A stretch of DNA of 64,000 nt, taken from the NCBI RefSeq assembly GCF_900143235.1, contig NZ_FRDF01000007.1, forward strand, positions 62,001 to 126,000, given 5' to 3'. Origin of the DNA: Erythrobacter sanguineus (GTDB lineage: Bacteria; Pseudomonadota; Alphaproteobacteria; Sphingomonadales; Sphingomonadaceae). The notes under the pieces are model-generated. The model made no database searches. It was not told where the DNA came from and was given only the letters and a program-made list of their open reading frames with translations. Every line of letters starts with the position of its first letter. Within the stretch, counting starts at the first letter, position 1. Both the position numbers and the translations under genes were made by a program. Positions 18,501 through 26,535 of this stretch are shown one piece after another.

Positions 18501-18916
18501 GAAGTTTCGTGACCGGCGAAGATTTCTTCAGGGAAGTGAACTTCAACCGCACCGGACAGAACCCGACGACCTATCTTGAACTGAGCGCGTTCAACGATTG
18601 CATTATCGTTACCGGTGATTGCCCGCTGCCGCCTCCGCCTCCGCCTCCGCCGCCTCCGCCGCCGCCGCCGCCGTCTTCACCGGAGCAGCAGCTGCCGCCG
18701 CTCAACAATCCGACGGTGGTTCTCGATCCGATTACGCTGGCGGAACCGGTTGCCCCGACGGCGGCCGAGCAGAACGAGCAGTTTGGGATGGACTTCCCCG
18801 AACGGCCTGAGGCGCCGCTGATCTCCGAGGATCCGCTGCTTGATGACCCGGTCGCAAGCGGCGGGGATGCCTCGCTGTATCTTTCGCCCGCCGGTGCCGG
18901 CGGGGAGGACAAGTGA
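12581..18916 (+). CDS. TpsA exoprotein, filamentous haemagglutinin-like, glycine-rich
   Basis: Large secreted surface or extracellular protein (2111 residues), the substrate of the adjacent TpsB. A signal peptide ends at about residue 33 (PQRAEAQ). Residues about 34-185 match the TPS secretion domain (haemagglutination activity domain): a VIDW segment, then VLNRIL, FYSPTGILIGSNASVDVGSL and TTLD. The next 1700 residues are built from irregular repeats of beta-strand-like stretches alternating with Gly-rich loops (GGxGxGG patterns such as GGDGLGGNAFL), typical of a long beta-helix. Near residues 2014-2032 there is a run of about 15 prolines, then an acidic, Pro-rich tail. No C-terminal toxin domain or cysteine-rich anchor is seen, so an adhesin or matrix fibre is more likely than a contact-dependent toxin. 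GGAG lies 9 nt before the ATG. Confidence 0.87.
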   Translation: MTDPTRNRSRLMLGSATAALALALALPQRAEAQAINADGLVVVGNAEIIQGSLEDFIDIQSPTVVIDWTPFENGVGDALDFLPTGATARFESSSFSDFAVLNRILPATNGNIAVIDGSVISRVFGQTGPTPGGFVAFYSPTGILIGSNASVDVGSLMLTTLDPTPASFADFAENGGFMQLAGATGSTARIQIDAGALITASPENAFFAAVAADVEMRGTALVNGSHAYVAGEVVRLQFSNGLFNIIVPVGTAASGTVMEIDGNVGGPSSTGLTGDNHMIYGVAAAQNDPISMIFRGNLGFEPAQSAGVINGEIILSANYDVFGRFVAGGSIADGIEAQFSQTDSFSSGQADLFLEDFTATSSLLAVGTHRTQAIASGAGSLVEGNLLLVGRENAELIATNGQDFTISGDVLVDARDYGIVSSSLGELLLANAQGGDAVMEANTNGAVAVGGNALVTADAFGGTYFGPDTNGLFQAGSAFAGTARMGANAASLTVNGFATLSSRGVGSSGFNHDFGAEARGGIAQFFATNSGIISVQQDVSVLADAVGALGATLGNSTASDAFGGDALFEIFEDGNISVGGSAFLDASARGGLSNGSGDGSLADAGNARVSADGPGQIIQIVIGGDLTLVADAAGGTNQGGTGGTALGGAARLVSSGAGSITGGGSITVTGNFSASATAEGGVGTAGGDGFGGISGAIADAGVVDIGGSAVADSSGVGGSAFFGFGGDGGDGLGGNAFLQATGTLIDTATLTVGGDATVIADGEGGGGGLTNGIIPGGRGGNGQGGTFSIPNQADPNFNSGAFILAGADNGTIAIGGQAFGSATGTGGTGGSFNSSFTDQGPEDAGDGGDGTGGLAQIGLALLGFDGSVGLGSATFTQLNVLADGFGGSGGFDLSDNSTGLLGGLAGNGFGGNAFLTARAGEVIADTAELSAGGLGGDSNVGGNGTGGVAGILGGLGGIATLGSFFASAEGGGGFGLNGVGGTGLGGQAFINLQDITVSVSGDTFIDATGFGGFSDGDGGGDGTGGTAFIGAIDNTTGSGTFIGNASITANGFGGGPGENATGGTGRGGLAFAEAGGILRFGSLQVTATGAGGENEGNNPPIVGGDGIGGSAELRSRGSGSQLIVERNTPNAFNDITNGGGIVAALGLGRSTNGGSGIGGSGTGGTVRLSAIGSGSIVLPSDPAGDPNSAPFIGLNARGFGGGSQVEGGTGGVGTGGVGIIEADEGGTISMGATNFTVFGVGGNGIGTGLNISGGDAFGGERLISVTNGAELTAALAFGTAGARGGNGVGSGNGGNATSGSNLLEVTNATLNIVGNFLVFDQAIGGNGQQGGSATGGTAGFAAENATINFIPDTNGNSSLLLSADATGGNGVDRGGDAVAGTATIGISGSSLIAGNIQLTSAARGGNASGPGGIGGNATAGSATLTASDSTIELLGNNEILSNAIGGIGGTQGSSGVGGNAASDAVTVNFTNSQVNILAGNSSPGTLRLGSLADGGDGDQMGNATSDSAQLQLNGGSLSADDIRAEAFGFANANTAGQLGGFAEAGVAEIALEGDAVLNAGRIDLISNAGTSSGGAARAGQSVFQVLSGSTAQISAGDLNLFADATGADPGASGNTAGRFEVNVAGGSLDLISLTASALGDALATGASPSQLIADGGNINIDATLDAVALGDIAVQTGQGGIIGSPTTTTSSSTAISLTSEGLITISGDDDGAIGLGGSTISLTSRDLDILSGARIGADVVSISSLETDFTAVLGGTLEGDGFTLTAAEAARINAIGLDFFFPEVFATSDPNQPDLLIRDLSFSGLNVSEVAMFVGADISGIVRVEGTARFENASSDTLLSIRAGERIEVVTPGGLLMTDNDGLPAGTLSLNAGSIWAADADTIAQLQADPVFAGRDALLAVAAQGSEDPLGYLRAGLVSLGVGSQLLVRNTGTDIEQGGILVGESGLSIAADSQFNQGAPLDVFAYGRRQRDDGSFVTGEDFFREVNFNRTGQNPTTYLELSAFNDCIIVTGDCPLPPPPPPPPPPPPPPPSSPEQQLPPLNNPTVVLDPITLAEPVAPTAAEQNEQFGMDFPERPEAPLISEDPLLDDPVASGGDASLYLSPAGAGGEDK

Positions 18917-18917
18917 A

Positions 18918-21900
18918 ATGAGCATTCGCATTCCTGATCGCCTCGCCGCCCCGGTTTTCGCGCTGGTGCTGGGCCTTGCCGCGGCACAGGCTGCCCCGGC
19001 CGCCGCGCAGGTGGTTCCCGCTGCCGAGCAGACCAGCCTCAGCCTGCGGGACACCTTTCCGATCGGGTCGAACGGATTGTGCGAAGCGCAGATTCTCTCG
19101 CCCGAACCGGGGGCGGGGCTGTTTGACCGGCGTTATTCGGTGATCTGCCGCGATGCCGCCGCGCCAGTCGGAACGCTATGGGTGGTGCGCGGGGCTGCTT
19201 CGGACATTGCCTCTGCCCGCTTTGCCGGAGGCGATGCGACCTGCACCCCGAGTGATGATAAAGTGAATGCACCCGGCCTGCCCGAAGCCGAGCGGCTGGT
19301 CTGTGCCAAGGCCGGCAGCGCGCTGCGCAGCGAATTGCTGTTGGGGCGCAGCGGAACACGCACCTATGCGGCGAGCGGTCTTGCCGCTTATGGCAAGGCG
19401 CTCGAACTCGGGCTTGCCTCGCTGGCCAGTGACAAGGTGCTTCCCGGAACGGTCGAAATCCCGATGACCGCTGCGACCGACGATATTGCGTTCGCGCGCC
19501 AGCAGGCCGAGGCGATCGCCGCCGATCAGGCGCTGATCGAGGCATATCGCCGCAGCAATGCCGGCAATTTCGCCGAGGCGGCAGAATTCTTCGCCGTGTC
19601 TTCGGCGGCGCTTGCCGGGCCGGGGGCGACCGAAGCCCGGCTCAACGCGGCGCTGCAGCAATCCAACCTCGGACACTATGCCGAGGCCCGCCGCCTGTTT
19701 GCCGACAGCCGCAGCGCAAGTGCCGCCAGCCCGGTGCTGGCCCGCCTGCTGCGCAATTACGAGGCGATGAACGCGCTCAACCAGAGCAAGCCCGAAGCCG
19801 CGCTGGCGGTGCTCGATGCGCCATTGGTATCCGATTTTGGCGAGACCGATGAACTCCGGGCGCTGCGGATCGGCCCGGCCCTGGCGGGCCAGCTGGCGAG
19901 CGAGAGTGACCGCGTGACCGGCGCCTATACGCTCAGCCTGACGCCGCTCGAACGCGCGCAATTGCTCGATGGCCAGCACGCCTATCTCAGGGCTGCCGCG
20001 CTGCGCCTGCTGGGCCGCGCGGACGAGTCGACCACTTTCCTGCAACAGGCCGAAAAAACCTTGTCATCGGTGCGCGATGGCCGGGTGGTGTCGATCATCT
20101 GGCTAAGGGCGCAGGTGCTTGGCGAACTGGCAGAGGGGTCTGAACGCAGAGGGCAATCGGCCGACGCCGAACGGCTGCACCGGCAGGCGATTGCCCTGCT
20201 GGATACCAGCTATCCGGATTCGCCCGCCTATGACAGCGCGCGCGCGCAGCTGGCCGGGTTCTTTGCCCGCAGCGGCCGGCGCGCCGATGCCCTGACGCTG
20301 TACCGCGACATTGTCGCCGATGCCGAGGGGCGTCCGCTGCTGTCGTTGCGCAGCCTGTTGACGCCCTATTTCGCGCTGCTGCTGGATGGCGGGCCGGATG
20401 ATGGCAATGTGGCTGGCGATCTGTTCGCGGCCAGCCAGCTGCTCCAGCGTCCGGGCCTTGCCCAGACCCAGGCCGTGCTGGCGCGGGAATTGTCGGCCGG
20501 CAGCGATGATGCAGCCCAGCTGTTCCGCACCGCGACCAATCTCGGGCGCGGGGTCGAACAGCTCAGGCTGGCCCTCATCGAACTGCGTTCTGCCGATCAG
20601 ATCACCGGGACCGAACAGGCGCAGATTGCCGAGCGTGAACAGCAGTTTGCCCAGTTGCAGCAGCAGCAGGCCGAGGTGCTTCAGCAACTGGCTGCCTATC
20701 CGCGCTATCGGGCGGTAACAGGCAGTGTCATTACCCTGCCCGATCTGCAGGCGATCCTGCGCGAGGGTGAGGCCTATGTGAAACTGGTCACGCTCGATCG
20801 CGGGGCCTTCGTGATCTATGCGACCAAGGCGGACGAACGGGTCTGGCGGGCCGATGCCACCCCTGCCGAGCTTGACAGTCTGGTCGGCAAGATCCGCGAA
20901 AGCATCGCCGTCGTCGAAGGCGGGCAGGTGCTGACCTATCCCTTTGATATCGAACGCGCCCGTGAACTTTACGTGCGCCTGTTCGCGCCGGTTGCAGATC
21001 GCCTGCCGGCGCTTGAACATATCGTGTTCGAACCCGACGGGGCGCTGCTCAAGCTGCCGCTCAACCTGCTGGTGACCGATGATGCCAGCGTCGCCGACTA
21101 CAAGGCCCGGCTGGCGGGTCGCAATGCCGACGAATATGATTTCCGCGGCACGGCGTGGCTTGGTCGCAAGACCCAGATCAGCACCTCGGTGGCGGCATCG
21201 GCCTTCCGCGATGTGCGCGCGGCCCCGCCTTCGGATGGCAAGCGGGCCTATCTCGGGCTGGGCGAGAATGTGCCGATCGGTCCGGGAACCCCCGGCGGCG
21301 CCCGCACCCGCGCCGCTTTGGAGGCCGGGGATGATTGCCAGTGGTCGCCCAATATCTGGGCCAATCCGATCAAGGCGGACGAACTGCTCGAAGCCGCCTC
21401 GCGTTTCGGCACCGCCTCGCGGGTGCTGACCGGAGAGGCGTTTACCGACACGGCTATCGGGGGGCTCGCCGATCTCGGCGAATACCGCATCCTGCACTTT
21501 GCCACCCATGGCCTTGTGACTGCGCCCAAGCCGGAATGTCCGCCGCGCCCGGCCTTGCTGACGAGCTTCGGCGAAGGCGAGGATTCCGACGGTCTGCTCA
21601 GCTTCGCTGAAATCTTCGGTCTCAGGATCGATGCCGACCTCGTGATCCTGTCCGCCTGCGACACCGCCGGCAGCGCCACCATTGGCGCGACCCGCGAGGC
21701 AGGGGTGACCAGCGGCGGCGAATTCGCGCTTGATGGGCTGGTGCGCGCCTTTGTCGGGGCGGGCGGGCGCACGGTGCTGGCCAGCCACTGGCCGGTGCCG
21801 GATGATTTCGACGCGACCGGGCGGCTGATTTCGGGCCTGTTCGCCGAGGGCAATGGCGATACCGCCAAGAGCGGCCGCGAAACCGCCCAAGCGCTGCGCG

Positions 21901-22001
21901 AATCCCAGATCGGCCTGATGGATGATGCGGATACCTCGCACCCGTTCTACTGGTCGGCGTTTGCCGTGGTGGGTGACGGCGCGGCCCGTCTGGTGCGCTG
22001 A
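18918..22001 (+). CDS. Exported TPR-CHAT caspase-like protease
   Basis: A 1027-residue protein with a signal peptide (MSIRIPDRLAAP to APAAAQ, about residue 31), an N-terminal half rich in TPR-like helix pairs (about 180-560), a Gln-rich coiled coil near 575-600, and a C-terminal CHAT domain (about 620-1027). The CHAT catalytic pair is intact: His864 in HFATHG and Cys914 in VILSACDTAG. CHAT domains are clan CD cysteine peptidases related to caspases and separase. ATG 18918 follows a strong GGGGAGG site, one base after the TpsA stop. Its export and position suggest it acts in the periplasm or outside, perhaps processing or sensing the TpsA protein; this is inference. Similar CHAT/haemagglutinin pairings are familiar from cyanobacteria. 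Confidence 0.85.
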   Translation: MSIRIPDRLAAPVFALVLGLAAAQAAPAAAQVVPAAEQTSLSLRDTFPIGSNGLCEAQILSPEPGAGLFDRRYSVICRDAAAPVGTLWVVRGAASDIASARFAGGDATCTPSDDKVNAPGLPEAERLVCAKAGSALRSELLLGRSGTRTYAASGLAAYGKALELGLASLASDKVLPGTVEIPMTAATDDIAFARQQAEAIAADQALIEAYRRSNAGNFAEAAEFFAVSSAALAGPGATEARLNAALQQSNLGHYAEARRLFADSRSASAASPVLARLLRNYEAMNALNQSKPEAALAVLDAPLVSDFGETDELRALRIGPALAGQLASESDRVTGAYTLSLTPLERAQLLDGQHAYLRAAALRLLGRADESTTFLQQAEKTLSSVRDGRVVSIIWLRAQVLGELAEGSERRGQSADAERLHRQAIALLDTSYPDSPAYDSARAQLAGFFARSGRRADALTLYRDIVADAEGRPLLSLRSLLTPYFALLLDGGPDDGNVAGDLFAASQLLQRPGLAQTQAVLARELSAGSDDAAQLFRTATNLGRGVEQLRLALIELRSADQITGTEQAQIAEREQQFAQLQQQQAEVLQQLAAYPRYRAVTGSVITLPDLQAILREGEAYVKLVTLDRGAFVIYATKADERVWRADATPAELDSLVGKIRESIAVVEGGQVLTYPFDIERARELYVRLFAPVADRLPALEHIVFEPDGALLKLPLNLLVTDDASVADYKARLAGRNADEYDFRGTAWLGRKTQISTSVAASAFRDVRAAPPSDGKRAYLGLGENVPIGPGTPGGARTRAALEAGDDCQWSPNIWANPIKADELLEAASRFGTASRVLTGEAFTDTAIGGLADLGEYRILHFATHGLVTAPKPECPPRPALLTSFGEGEDSDGLLSFAEIFGLRIDADLVILSACDTAGSATIGATREAGVTSGGEFALDGLVRAFVGAGGRTVLASHWPVPDDFDATGRLISGLFAEGNGDTAKSGRETAQALRESQIGLMDDADTSHPFYWSAFAVVGDGAARLVR

Positions 22002-22021
22002 CGGATCGCGGGGCGCGGATA

Positions 22022-24079
22022 ATGGAGCAATCGCCGGGCCGGGCCCCTTCGTCATTCGGCTGGCTGCGGCGCGGTTGGCGCAACGTGCGCGAAGCGGGCG
22101 GGGTGCAGCTCGCCGCGACCCTGATCGTGCTGCTTCTGGCACTGTTCATCGCCCGCTTCAGCTGGGTGCTTCCCGGCGGTGAGGAGCCGACCCCGCTGAC
22201 CAGCGAGGCGGAACGCGCGCTTTATGACCTGCGCGCCTATTATGCGGCCGATCTGGTTGAACAGGACGAACGCATCGTGCTGTTGGTCTATACTGATCAG
22301 ACGCTGATCAATGCCCGCAAACGCTCCCCGCTCGACCGCGGGATGCTGGCCCGTGCGCTTGCCAATCTTGATGGCATGGGCGCCAAGGCCATCGGCATCG
22401 ATATCCTGTTCGACCAGCCGCAGGACGAGGATGATGCGCTGATCGAAACCCTGCGCGCGATGCAGACTCCTGTCGCGATCGCCTATGCCAACCAGGAGAC
22501 CAACAAGGACGACATCGTCTACGAGCAGCAGGAATATCTTGAAGAATTTCAGGCCCGGCTCGAAGGCACCAGCGCGCATCCGGCCAGCATCCGGCTCGAC
22601 AATACCTTCGGGGCGACACGCATCTGGCCGAGCATTGTTGCGCAGCTGCCACCGCTGCTGGGGCGGGCGATGCTGGAGGATGCAGGCGAGGCCTCGCCGG
22701 CCTTTGCCGGATATGAAGGCGCGATCGATTATCGTCGGCCCAAGTTCATCGATGCCCCGCTGTTTGCGGCGCTCCAGATCGATCTGCTGGCCGATCCCGA
22801 CCCCGAGGTGCTGCCCTTTCTGGCCGATCAGTTTGCCGGCAAATATGTGCTGATCGGCGGCGATATCGTCGATTACGACCGGGTCGAGACCTCCTTTACC
22901 TCGATCAACGGCGATGTTCCGGCCGGGATCGCGGTGCATGCCGAGATTATCGCCCAGATGCTGGATGGCCGCTATCTCGCGCCCATTCCTTCGTGGGTGC
23001 TGTGGGCCTTGGCGTTGCTGGTGGTGGTGACTGCGGCGCTGACCGCGCTGCTCGAATGGCCCGCGCGCCGGCTTGCGCCCTTTCTGGTGGTGCTGTTTGT
23101 GACCTTCATCGGCATTCCGGTGCTGCTGCAAGTGCGCAATGTCGATACCTATGGCCTGCCGGCGGTCGGCTGGCTGGTGGGCTGGATCATTGCCTTTACC
23201 GCGGTCACGGCTGCGGCGCGCGCCTCGGGGGCGGTGCAGCGCAATTTTGCCACCAGCGCGCTCGGCAAATATATCCCGCGCGATATTGCCCAGGCGATCA
23301 TCGACAAGCCCGAACTGCTGTCGCTTGGGGGCGAAAAGCGCGAAATCTTCGTGCTGTTCAGCGATCTCGAAGGCTTCACCAAGATGAGCCACGCGATTGC
23401 TCCGGAAATGGTGGCCAGGCTGCTGAACCGCTATCTCGATCTGCTCAGCCAGGTGGTGCTGGATCATGGCGGGGTGATCGACAAGTTCGTGGGCGATGCG
23501 GTGGTCGCCTTCTGGGGCGCGCCGATCAGCCGCCCGGATGATGGCACCCGCGCCGCCAAGGCGGGTTATGCGCTGTGGCAGGCGGGCGAGGATTTCCGGC
23601 GCGAAGTCGCGGCGATGGATGCCAGCCTGCCCAAGATCGGCAAGACCCGCGTCGGCCTGCATTACGGCGAGGCGGTGATCGGCAATTTCGGCGGCGCCAC
23701 CCGCATCCAGTATACGGCCTTGGGCGATTCGATGAACACCGCGGCCCGGCTTGAGGCGGCCAACAAGGCGCTTGAATCCAGCGTGATGGCAAGCCGCGAA
23801 TTCGCCGAGGCTTCGGGGCTTGCATGGTGGCGGCAGATGGGCCGGGTGCAATTGCGCGGCCGGGCACGGGCGGTCGACCTGTTCGAGCCCGCGCCGCAAT
23901 TCCCGGATGCCGATCGCACGGTTCTGGCCGAGGCTTGCGCGCTGGCCGCCAGCGACCGTGCAACAGCGCTCCGGCTGGCGCAGCAGGTTGCTGGTCGTCA
24001 TCCGGATGATTCAGCGTTACGTAATCTGGTAGAGCGGATGCAGGAAATGGACGAGGGAGGAACTTATGTTCTCGGCTAA
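22022..24079 (+). CDS. CHASE2-domain class III adenylate cyclase
   Basis: Membrane receptor cyclase of 685 residues. TM1 is at about 28-46, a periplasmic CHASE2 sensor at about 60-305 (RIVLLVYTDQTL and GAKAIGIDILFDQP are characteristic), three closely spaced TM helices at about 320-400, then a cytoplasmic class III cyclase domain. The metal Asp residues are D448 (FSDLEGFT) and D492 (KFVGD). Substrate-specifying positions are K488 and T565, the Lys/Thr pair typical of class IIIb adenylate cyclases, and transition-state N572 and R576 are present. All catalytic residues are therefore intact and ATP to cAMP is predicted. It is fourth in the TpsB-TpsA-CHAT operon, so the CHASE2 domain may report on exoprotein secretion or the cell surface. 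Confidence 0.88.
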   Translation: MEQSPGRAPSSFGWLRRGWRNVREAGGVQLAATLIVLLLALFIARFSWVLPGGEEPTPLTSEAERALYDLRAYYAADLVEQDERIVLLVYTDQTLINARKRSPLDRGMLARALANLDGMGAKAIGIDILFDQPQDEDDALIETLRAMQTPVAIAYANQETNKDDIVYEQQEYLEEFQARLEGTSAHPASIRLDNTFGATRIWPSIVAQLPPLLGRAMLEDAGEASPAFAGYEGAIDYRRPKFIDAPLFAALQIDLLADPDPEVLPFLADQFAGKYVLIGGDIVDYDRVETSFTSINGDVPAGIAVHAEIIAQMLDGRYLAPIPSWVLWALALLVVVTAALTALLEWPARRLAPFLVVLFVTFIGIPVLLQVRNVDTYGLPAVGWLVGWIIAFTAVTAAARASGAVQRNFATSALGKYIPRDIAQAIIDKPELLSLGGEKREIFVLFSDLEGFTKMSHAIAPEMVARLLNRYLDLLSQVVLDHGGVIDKFVGDAVVAFWGAPISRPDDGTRAAKAGYALWQAGEDFRREVAAMDASLPKIGKTRVGLHYGEAVIGNFGGATRIQYTALGDSMNTAARLEAANKALESSVMASREFAEASGLAWWRQMGRVQLRGRARAVDLFEPAPQFPDADRTVLAEACALAASDRATALRLAQQVAGRHPDDSALRNLVERMQEMDEGGTYVLG

Positions 24080-24812
24080 AATGAAACAGATGATGACGGC
24101 GCTGGCTTTGGGCTGCGCGGCGCTGGCGCTGCCGGCGGCGGCGATGGCGGGGGTCGTGGTCAAATCCACCGGCCCGTCGTCGACCAAGTATCCGGTCGGC
24201 ACCAAGGTCGGTGATGATGCGACGATCACCCTGAAGGCGGGCGACGTGGTGACGGTGCTGACCGCCGAAGGAACGCGGGTGATCAGGGGGGCGGGCACGT
24301 TCCGGGTCGGTGACCGGCCACAGGTCGCCTCCGATCGCTTCGCCTCGCTCACCCGCAAGCGCGCCGCCACCCGGGTGCGCACCGGGGCCGTGCGCGGCGA
24401 ACAGGACGAGGCGGTGACCAACCCCAGCCTGTGGTATGTCGATATCACCCGGTCGGGCACGATCTGCCTCTACGACCTTGCCACCGTGCGGCTGTGGCGT
24501 CCCGGCACCGAGGGCACCGCGACCTACCGCATCAGCGCCCATGGCGAAACCGAGGCCAAGGCCGAAGTCACCTTTGACGATACGGTCACGGTCGCCGCGC
24601 TTGATCCGGCACGCATGCCGGTGGCCGAAGGCGGGCATTACATGGTCACCGGCCCGGATGGCAGCGCCAGTGCGGAACTGAACTTCGTGCTGCTGGCCGA
24701 GGATTACGAACAGCCCGATGCTTTGGCCGAGGCGCTGATTTCCAAGGGCTGTTCGGTCCAGCTTGAAGCACTGGCCAGCACGCTGGCGGCTTCGGCGGAG
24801 GCTGCCAGCTGA
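24066..24812 (+). CDS. Small exported protein, FecR-like beta domain (tentative)
   Basis: A 248-residue product with a clear signal peptide (MFSAKMKQMMTALAL to AAAMAG, about residue 28) and a strong GGGAGGAA ribosome site. The start overlaps the cyclase gene by 14 bases, so translation is coupled. Residues about 30-80 (VVVKSTGPSSTKYPVGTKVG, then LKAGDVVTVLTAEGTRVIRG) resemble the beta-strand pattern of FecR or SH3-like periplasmic domains; the middle contains a TGAVRGEQDE segment and the rest is mostly beta with two cysteines. I cannot assign a function. FecR-like and CHASE2-cyclase genes are often neighbours, so it may be a periplasmic ligand or accessory of the cyclase sensor. Confidence 0.6.
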   Translation: MFSAKMKQMMTALALGCAALALPAAAMAGVVVKSTGPSSTKYPVGTKVGDDATITLKAGDVVTVLTAEGTRVIRGAGTFRVGDRPQVASDRFASLTRKRAATRVRTGAVRGEQDEAVTNPSLWYVDITRSGTICLYDLATVRLWRPGTEGTATYRISAHGETEAKAEVTFDDTVTVAALDPARMPVAEGGHYMVTGPDGSASAELNFVLLAEDYEQPDALAEALISKGCSVQLEALASTLAASAEAAS

Positions 24813-25147
24813 TCCGGGCGGGTTGAATTTGCAGTATCGGGCCGGTCACAGACTGGTTCGATCTGCCTCGCATCCACGATGCGCGGGTTGATCCGGTCTG
24901 AGCGTTCACCCGTATTGATCTGCGTATGATGGTGGCACAAGCGGCACAAGCGCCAAAAACGGTGTATTGCCTGTTGCATCCCCGCCCCAAGATTGGGACA
25001 AGGGTGCCGGGTCGGAATCAAGGGGGGAGTCGGTGCTCGGGGACATTTCCTGACGCGGCTCTACAATCGCAGGCGCGGGTGACTTGCTAGCCTCGCCGTG
25101 GCTTTTCAGTTTGCGGCAAGTGCGGGAAGGCATCTCGGGGGGATGGG
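24813..25147. other. Intergenic region between the exoprotein and cytochrome operons
   Basis: 335 bp without a convincing gene. It contains a small hairpin CGCATC-CAC-GATGCG (24869-24883) without a T run and two TTGAT half-sites (near 24888 and 24916) lacking a matching ATCAA half. It should hold the promoter of the downstream cytochrome operon, but I cannot point to clear -35/-10 boxes. Confidence 0.4.
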
Positions 25148-26533
25148 ATGACGGGAGTTCTGGCGAAACTGGTCGCTGGCCTTAATCGGAGGCCGCAACT
25201 CGCACGTCTGCTCGCAGTGATCGGCCTTGCGGCGCTTTACCCGGCATCGGGCGCGATCGGAAATCCTGTCTTTGAAGGTGTCGCCAGCTGCGCGGGATCG
25301 ACCTGCCATGGCCGCGCAGAAGGCAATGGCGCCGTGGTGCGGCAGGATGAAATCGCGACATGGCAGGAACCTTCTTCGCCCGGCGGAGCGCATTCGCGCG
25401 CCTATGCCGTTCTTGCAGGCCGCCGGGGTCAGCAGATTGCCGCCAGCCTCGGGCTGGGCAATGCAGCGCAGGCCCCCGCCTGCCTTGGTTGCCATTCCAC
25501 CTATGCTCCGCCCGCCTTGCGCGGGGCGAAATTCACTCTCAGCGACGGGGTCGGCTGCGAAAGCTGCCACGGCGCGTCCGGTGGCAGCTGGCTGGCGGAA
25601 CATTATGCGCTGCCCGCGACCCATGCCTCGAACGTGGCGGCGGGCCTGATCCCGCTCGATAATCCCAAGACGCGCGCCAATGTCTGCCTTGATTGCCACT
25701 ATGGCTCGGACAAGCCGGGGCAGTTTGTGACCCACGCGATGATGGCGGCGGGCCATCCGCGCGTCTCGTTCGAGCTTGACCTGTTCAGCGCGCTGCAGCA
25801 GCACCATGATCTGGATGCCGACTATGCCCAGCGCAAGGGCAACCCCAGTTCGGTGCGTTTCTGGGCAGTGGGGCAGGCCGAGGCGGTGCGCCGCGCAACC
25901 GGGCTGTTCGCCCAGCCCAAATTTGCGATGGAAGGCGCGTTTCCGCAATTCTATTTCTACGATTGTCATTCGTGCCACCGCACCATCAGTGATGGACCGG
26001 CGCGCAAGCTGACCTTCGAGACCAATCCTGCGCGCCCGATCCCGTTCGGCAACCCGCCTTTCAATGACGAGAACATCATCATGCTTTCGGCAGTGGCGGG
26101 CGCGCTGGTGCCGGGCGAGGCCGGGGCGTTTCAGGCCGCTTCGCGCGATTTCCACCGCGCCATGGGCACATCGCCAGGCGAGGCACGCGCCGCTGCGCAG
26201 GCGCTCAGCCTCCGCGCAGGCCGGCTGTCCGATGCGCTGTCGGGCCGCGGCTATGCCAACGCCGATGCCTTCAAGATCATCGGTGTGATCGCGGGCGCGG
26301 CGACCACACCCCGTTTTACCGATTACGCGGGTTCGGTGCAGGCCGTGATGGCGGTGGACACGCTGCTGAATGCACTGGTGCGCGAAGGCCGGGTGACACG
26401 CGGTGCGGCTGCGGGCATCCGCGCCGACATCGCCCGTGCCTACAAGGCGGTGGATGAGCCCAATGCCTACCGCCCCGCGGAATTTCGCTCCGCGCTGAAA
26501 TCGGCTGCTGGCGCGATCGGCAGGCTGCAATAG
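25148..26533 (+). CDS. Periplasmic five-heme c-type cytochrome (c554-like)
   Basis: Electron-transfer protein of 461 residues with a signal peptide in the first ~36. Covalent haem motifs, in order: a CX4CH site (CAGSTCHG, C48-H54), then CLGCH, CESCH, CLDCH and CHSCH, five in all. The first motif resembles the CxxSxCHG start of the cytochrome c554-related family. The last ~150 residues lack haem motifs and look helical. It is first in a tightly spaced operon with an HbpS-like lipoprotein, an outer-membrane barrel and a decaheme cytochrome, so I place it as a periplasmic relay. It could instead be an oxidoreductase for a small substrate, but no catalytic signature is recognisable. Confidence 0.82.
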   Translation: MTGVLAKLVAGLNRRPQLARLLAVIGLAALYPASGAIGNPVFEGVASCAGSTCHGRAEGNGAVVRQDEIATWQEPSSPGGAHSRAYAVLAGRRGQQIAASLGLGNAAQAPACLGCHSTYAPPALRGAKFTLSDGVGCESCHGASGGSWLAEHYALPATHASNVAAGLIPLDNPKTRANVCLDCHYGSDKPGQFVTHAMMAAGHPRVSFELDLFSALQQHHDLDADYAQRKGNPSSVRFWAVGQAEAVRRATGLFAQPKFAMEGAFPQFYFYDCHSCHRTISDGPARKLTFETNPARPIPFGNPPFNDENIIMLSAVAGALVPGEAGAFQAASRDFHRAMGTSPGEARAAAQALSLRAGRLSDALSGRGYANADAFKIIGVIAGAATTPRFTDYAGSVQAVMAVDTLLNALVREGRVTRGAAAGIRADIARAYKAVDEPNAYRPAEFRSALKSAAGAIGRLQ

Positions 26534-26535
26534 TC

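Noticed and set aside
12581..18916. Contact-dependent inhibition toxin (CdiA-like)
   Set aside because: No VENN-type boundary, no C-terminal toxin domain and no immunity gene; the next gene is a CHAT protein.
20103..22142. 679-codon minus-strand frame opposite the CHAT gene
   Set aside because: Composition is typical of antisense frames, and the plus strand has intact CHAT motifs and a coupled operon.
24884..24930. FNR/FixK box before the cytochrome operon
   Set aside because: Two TTGAT half-sites exist, but neither has an ATCAA partner at the right spacing.
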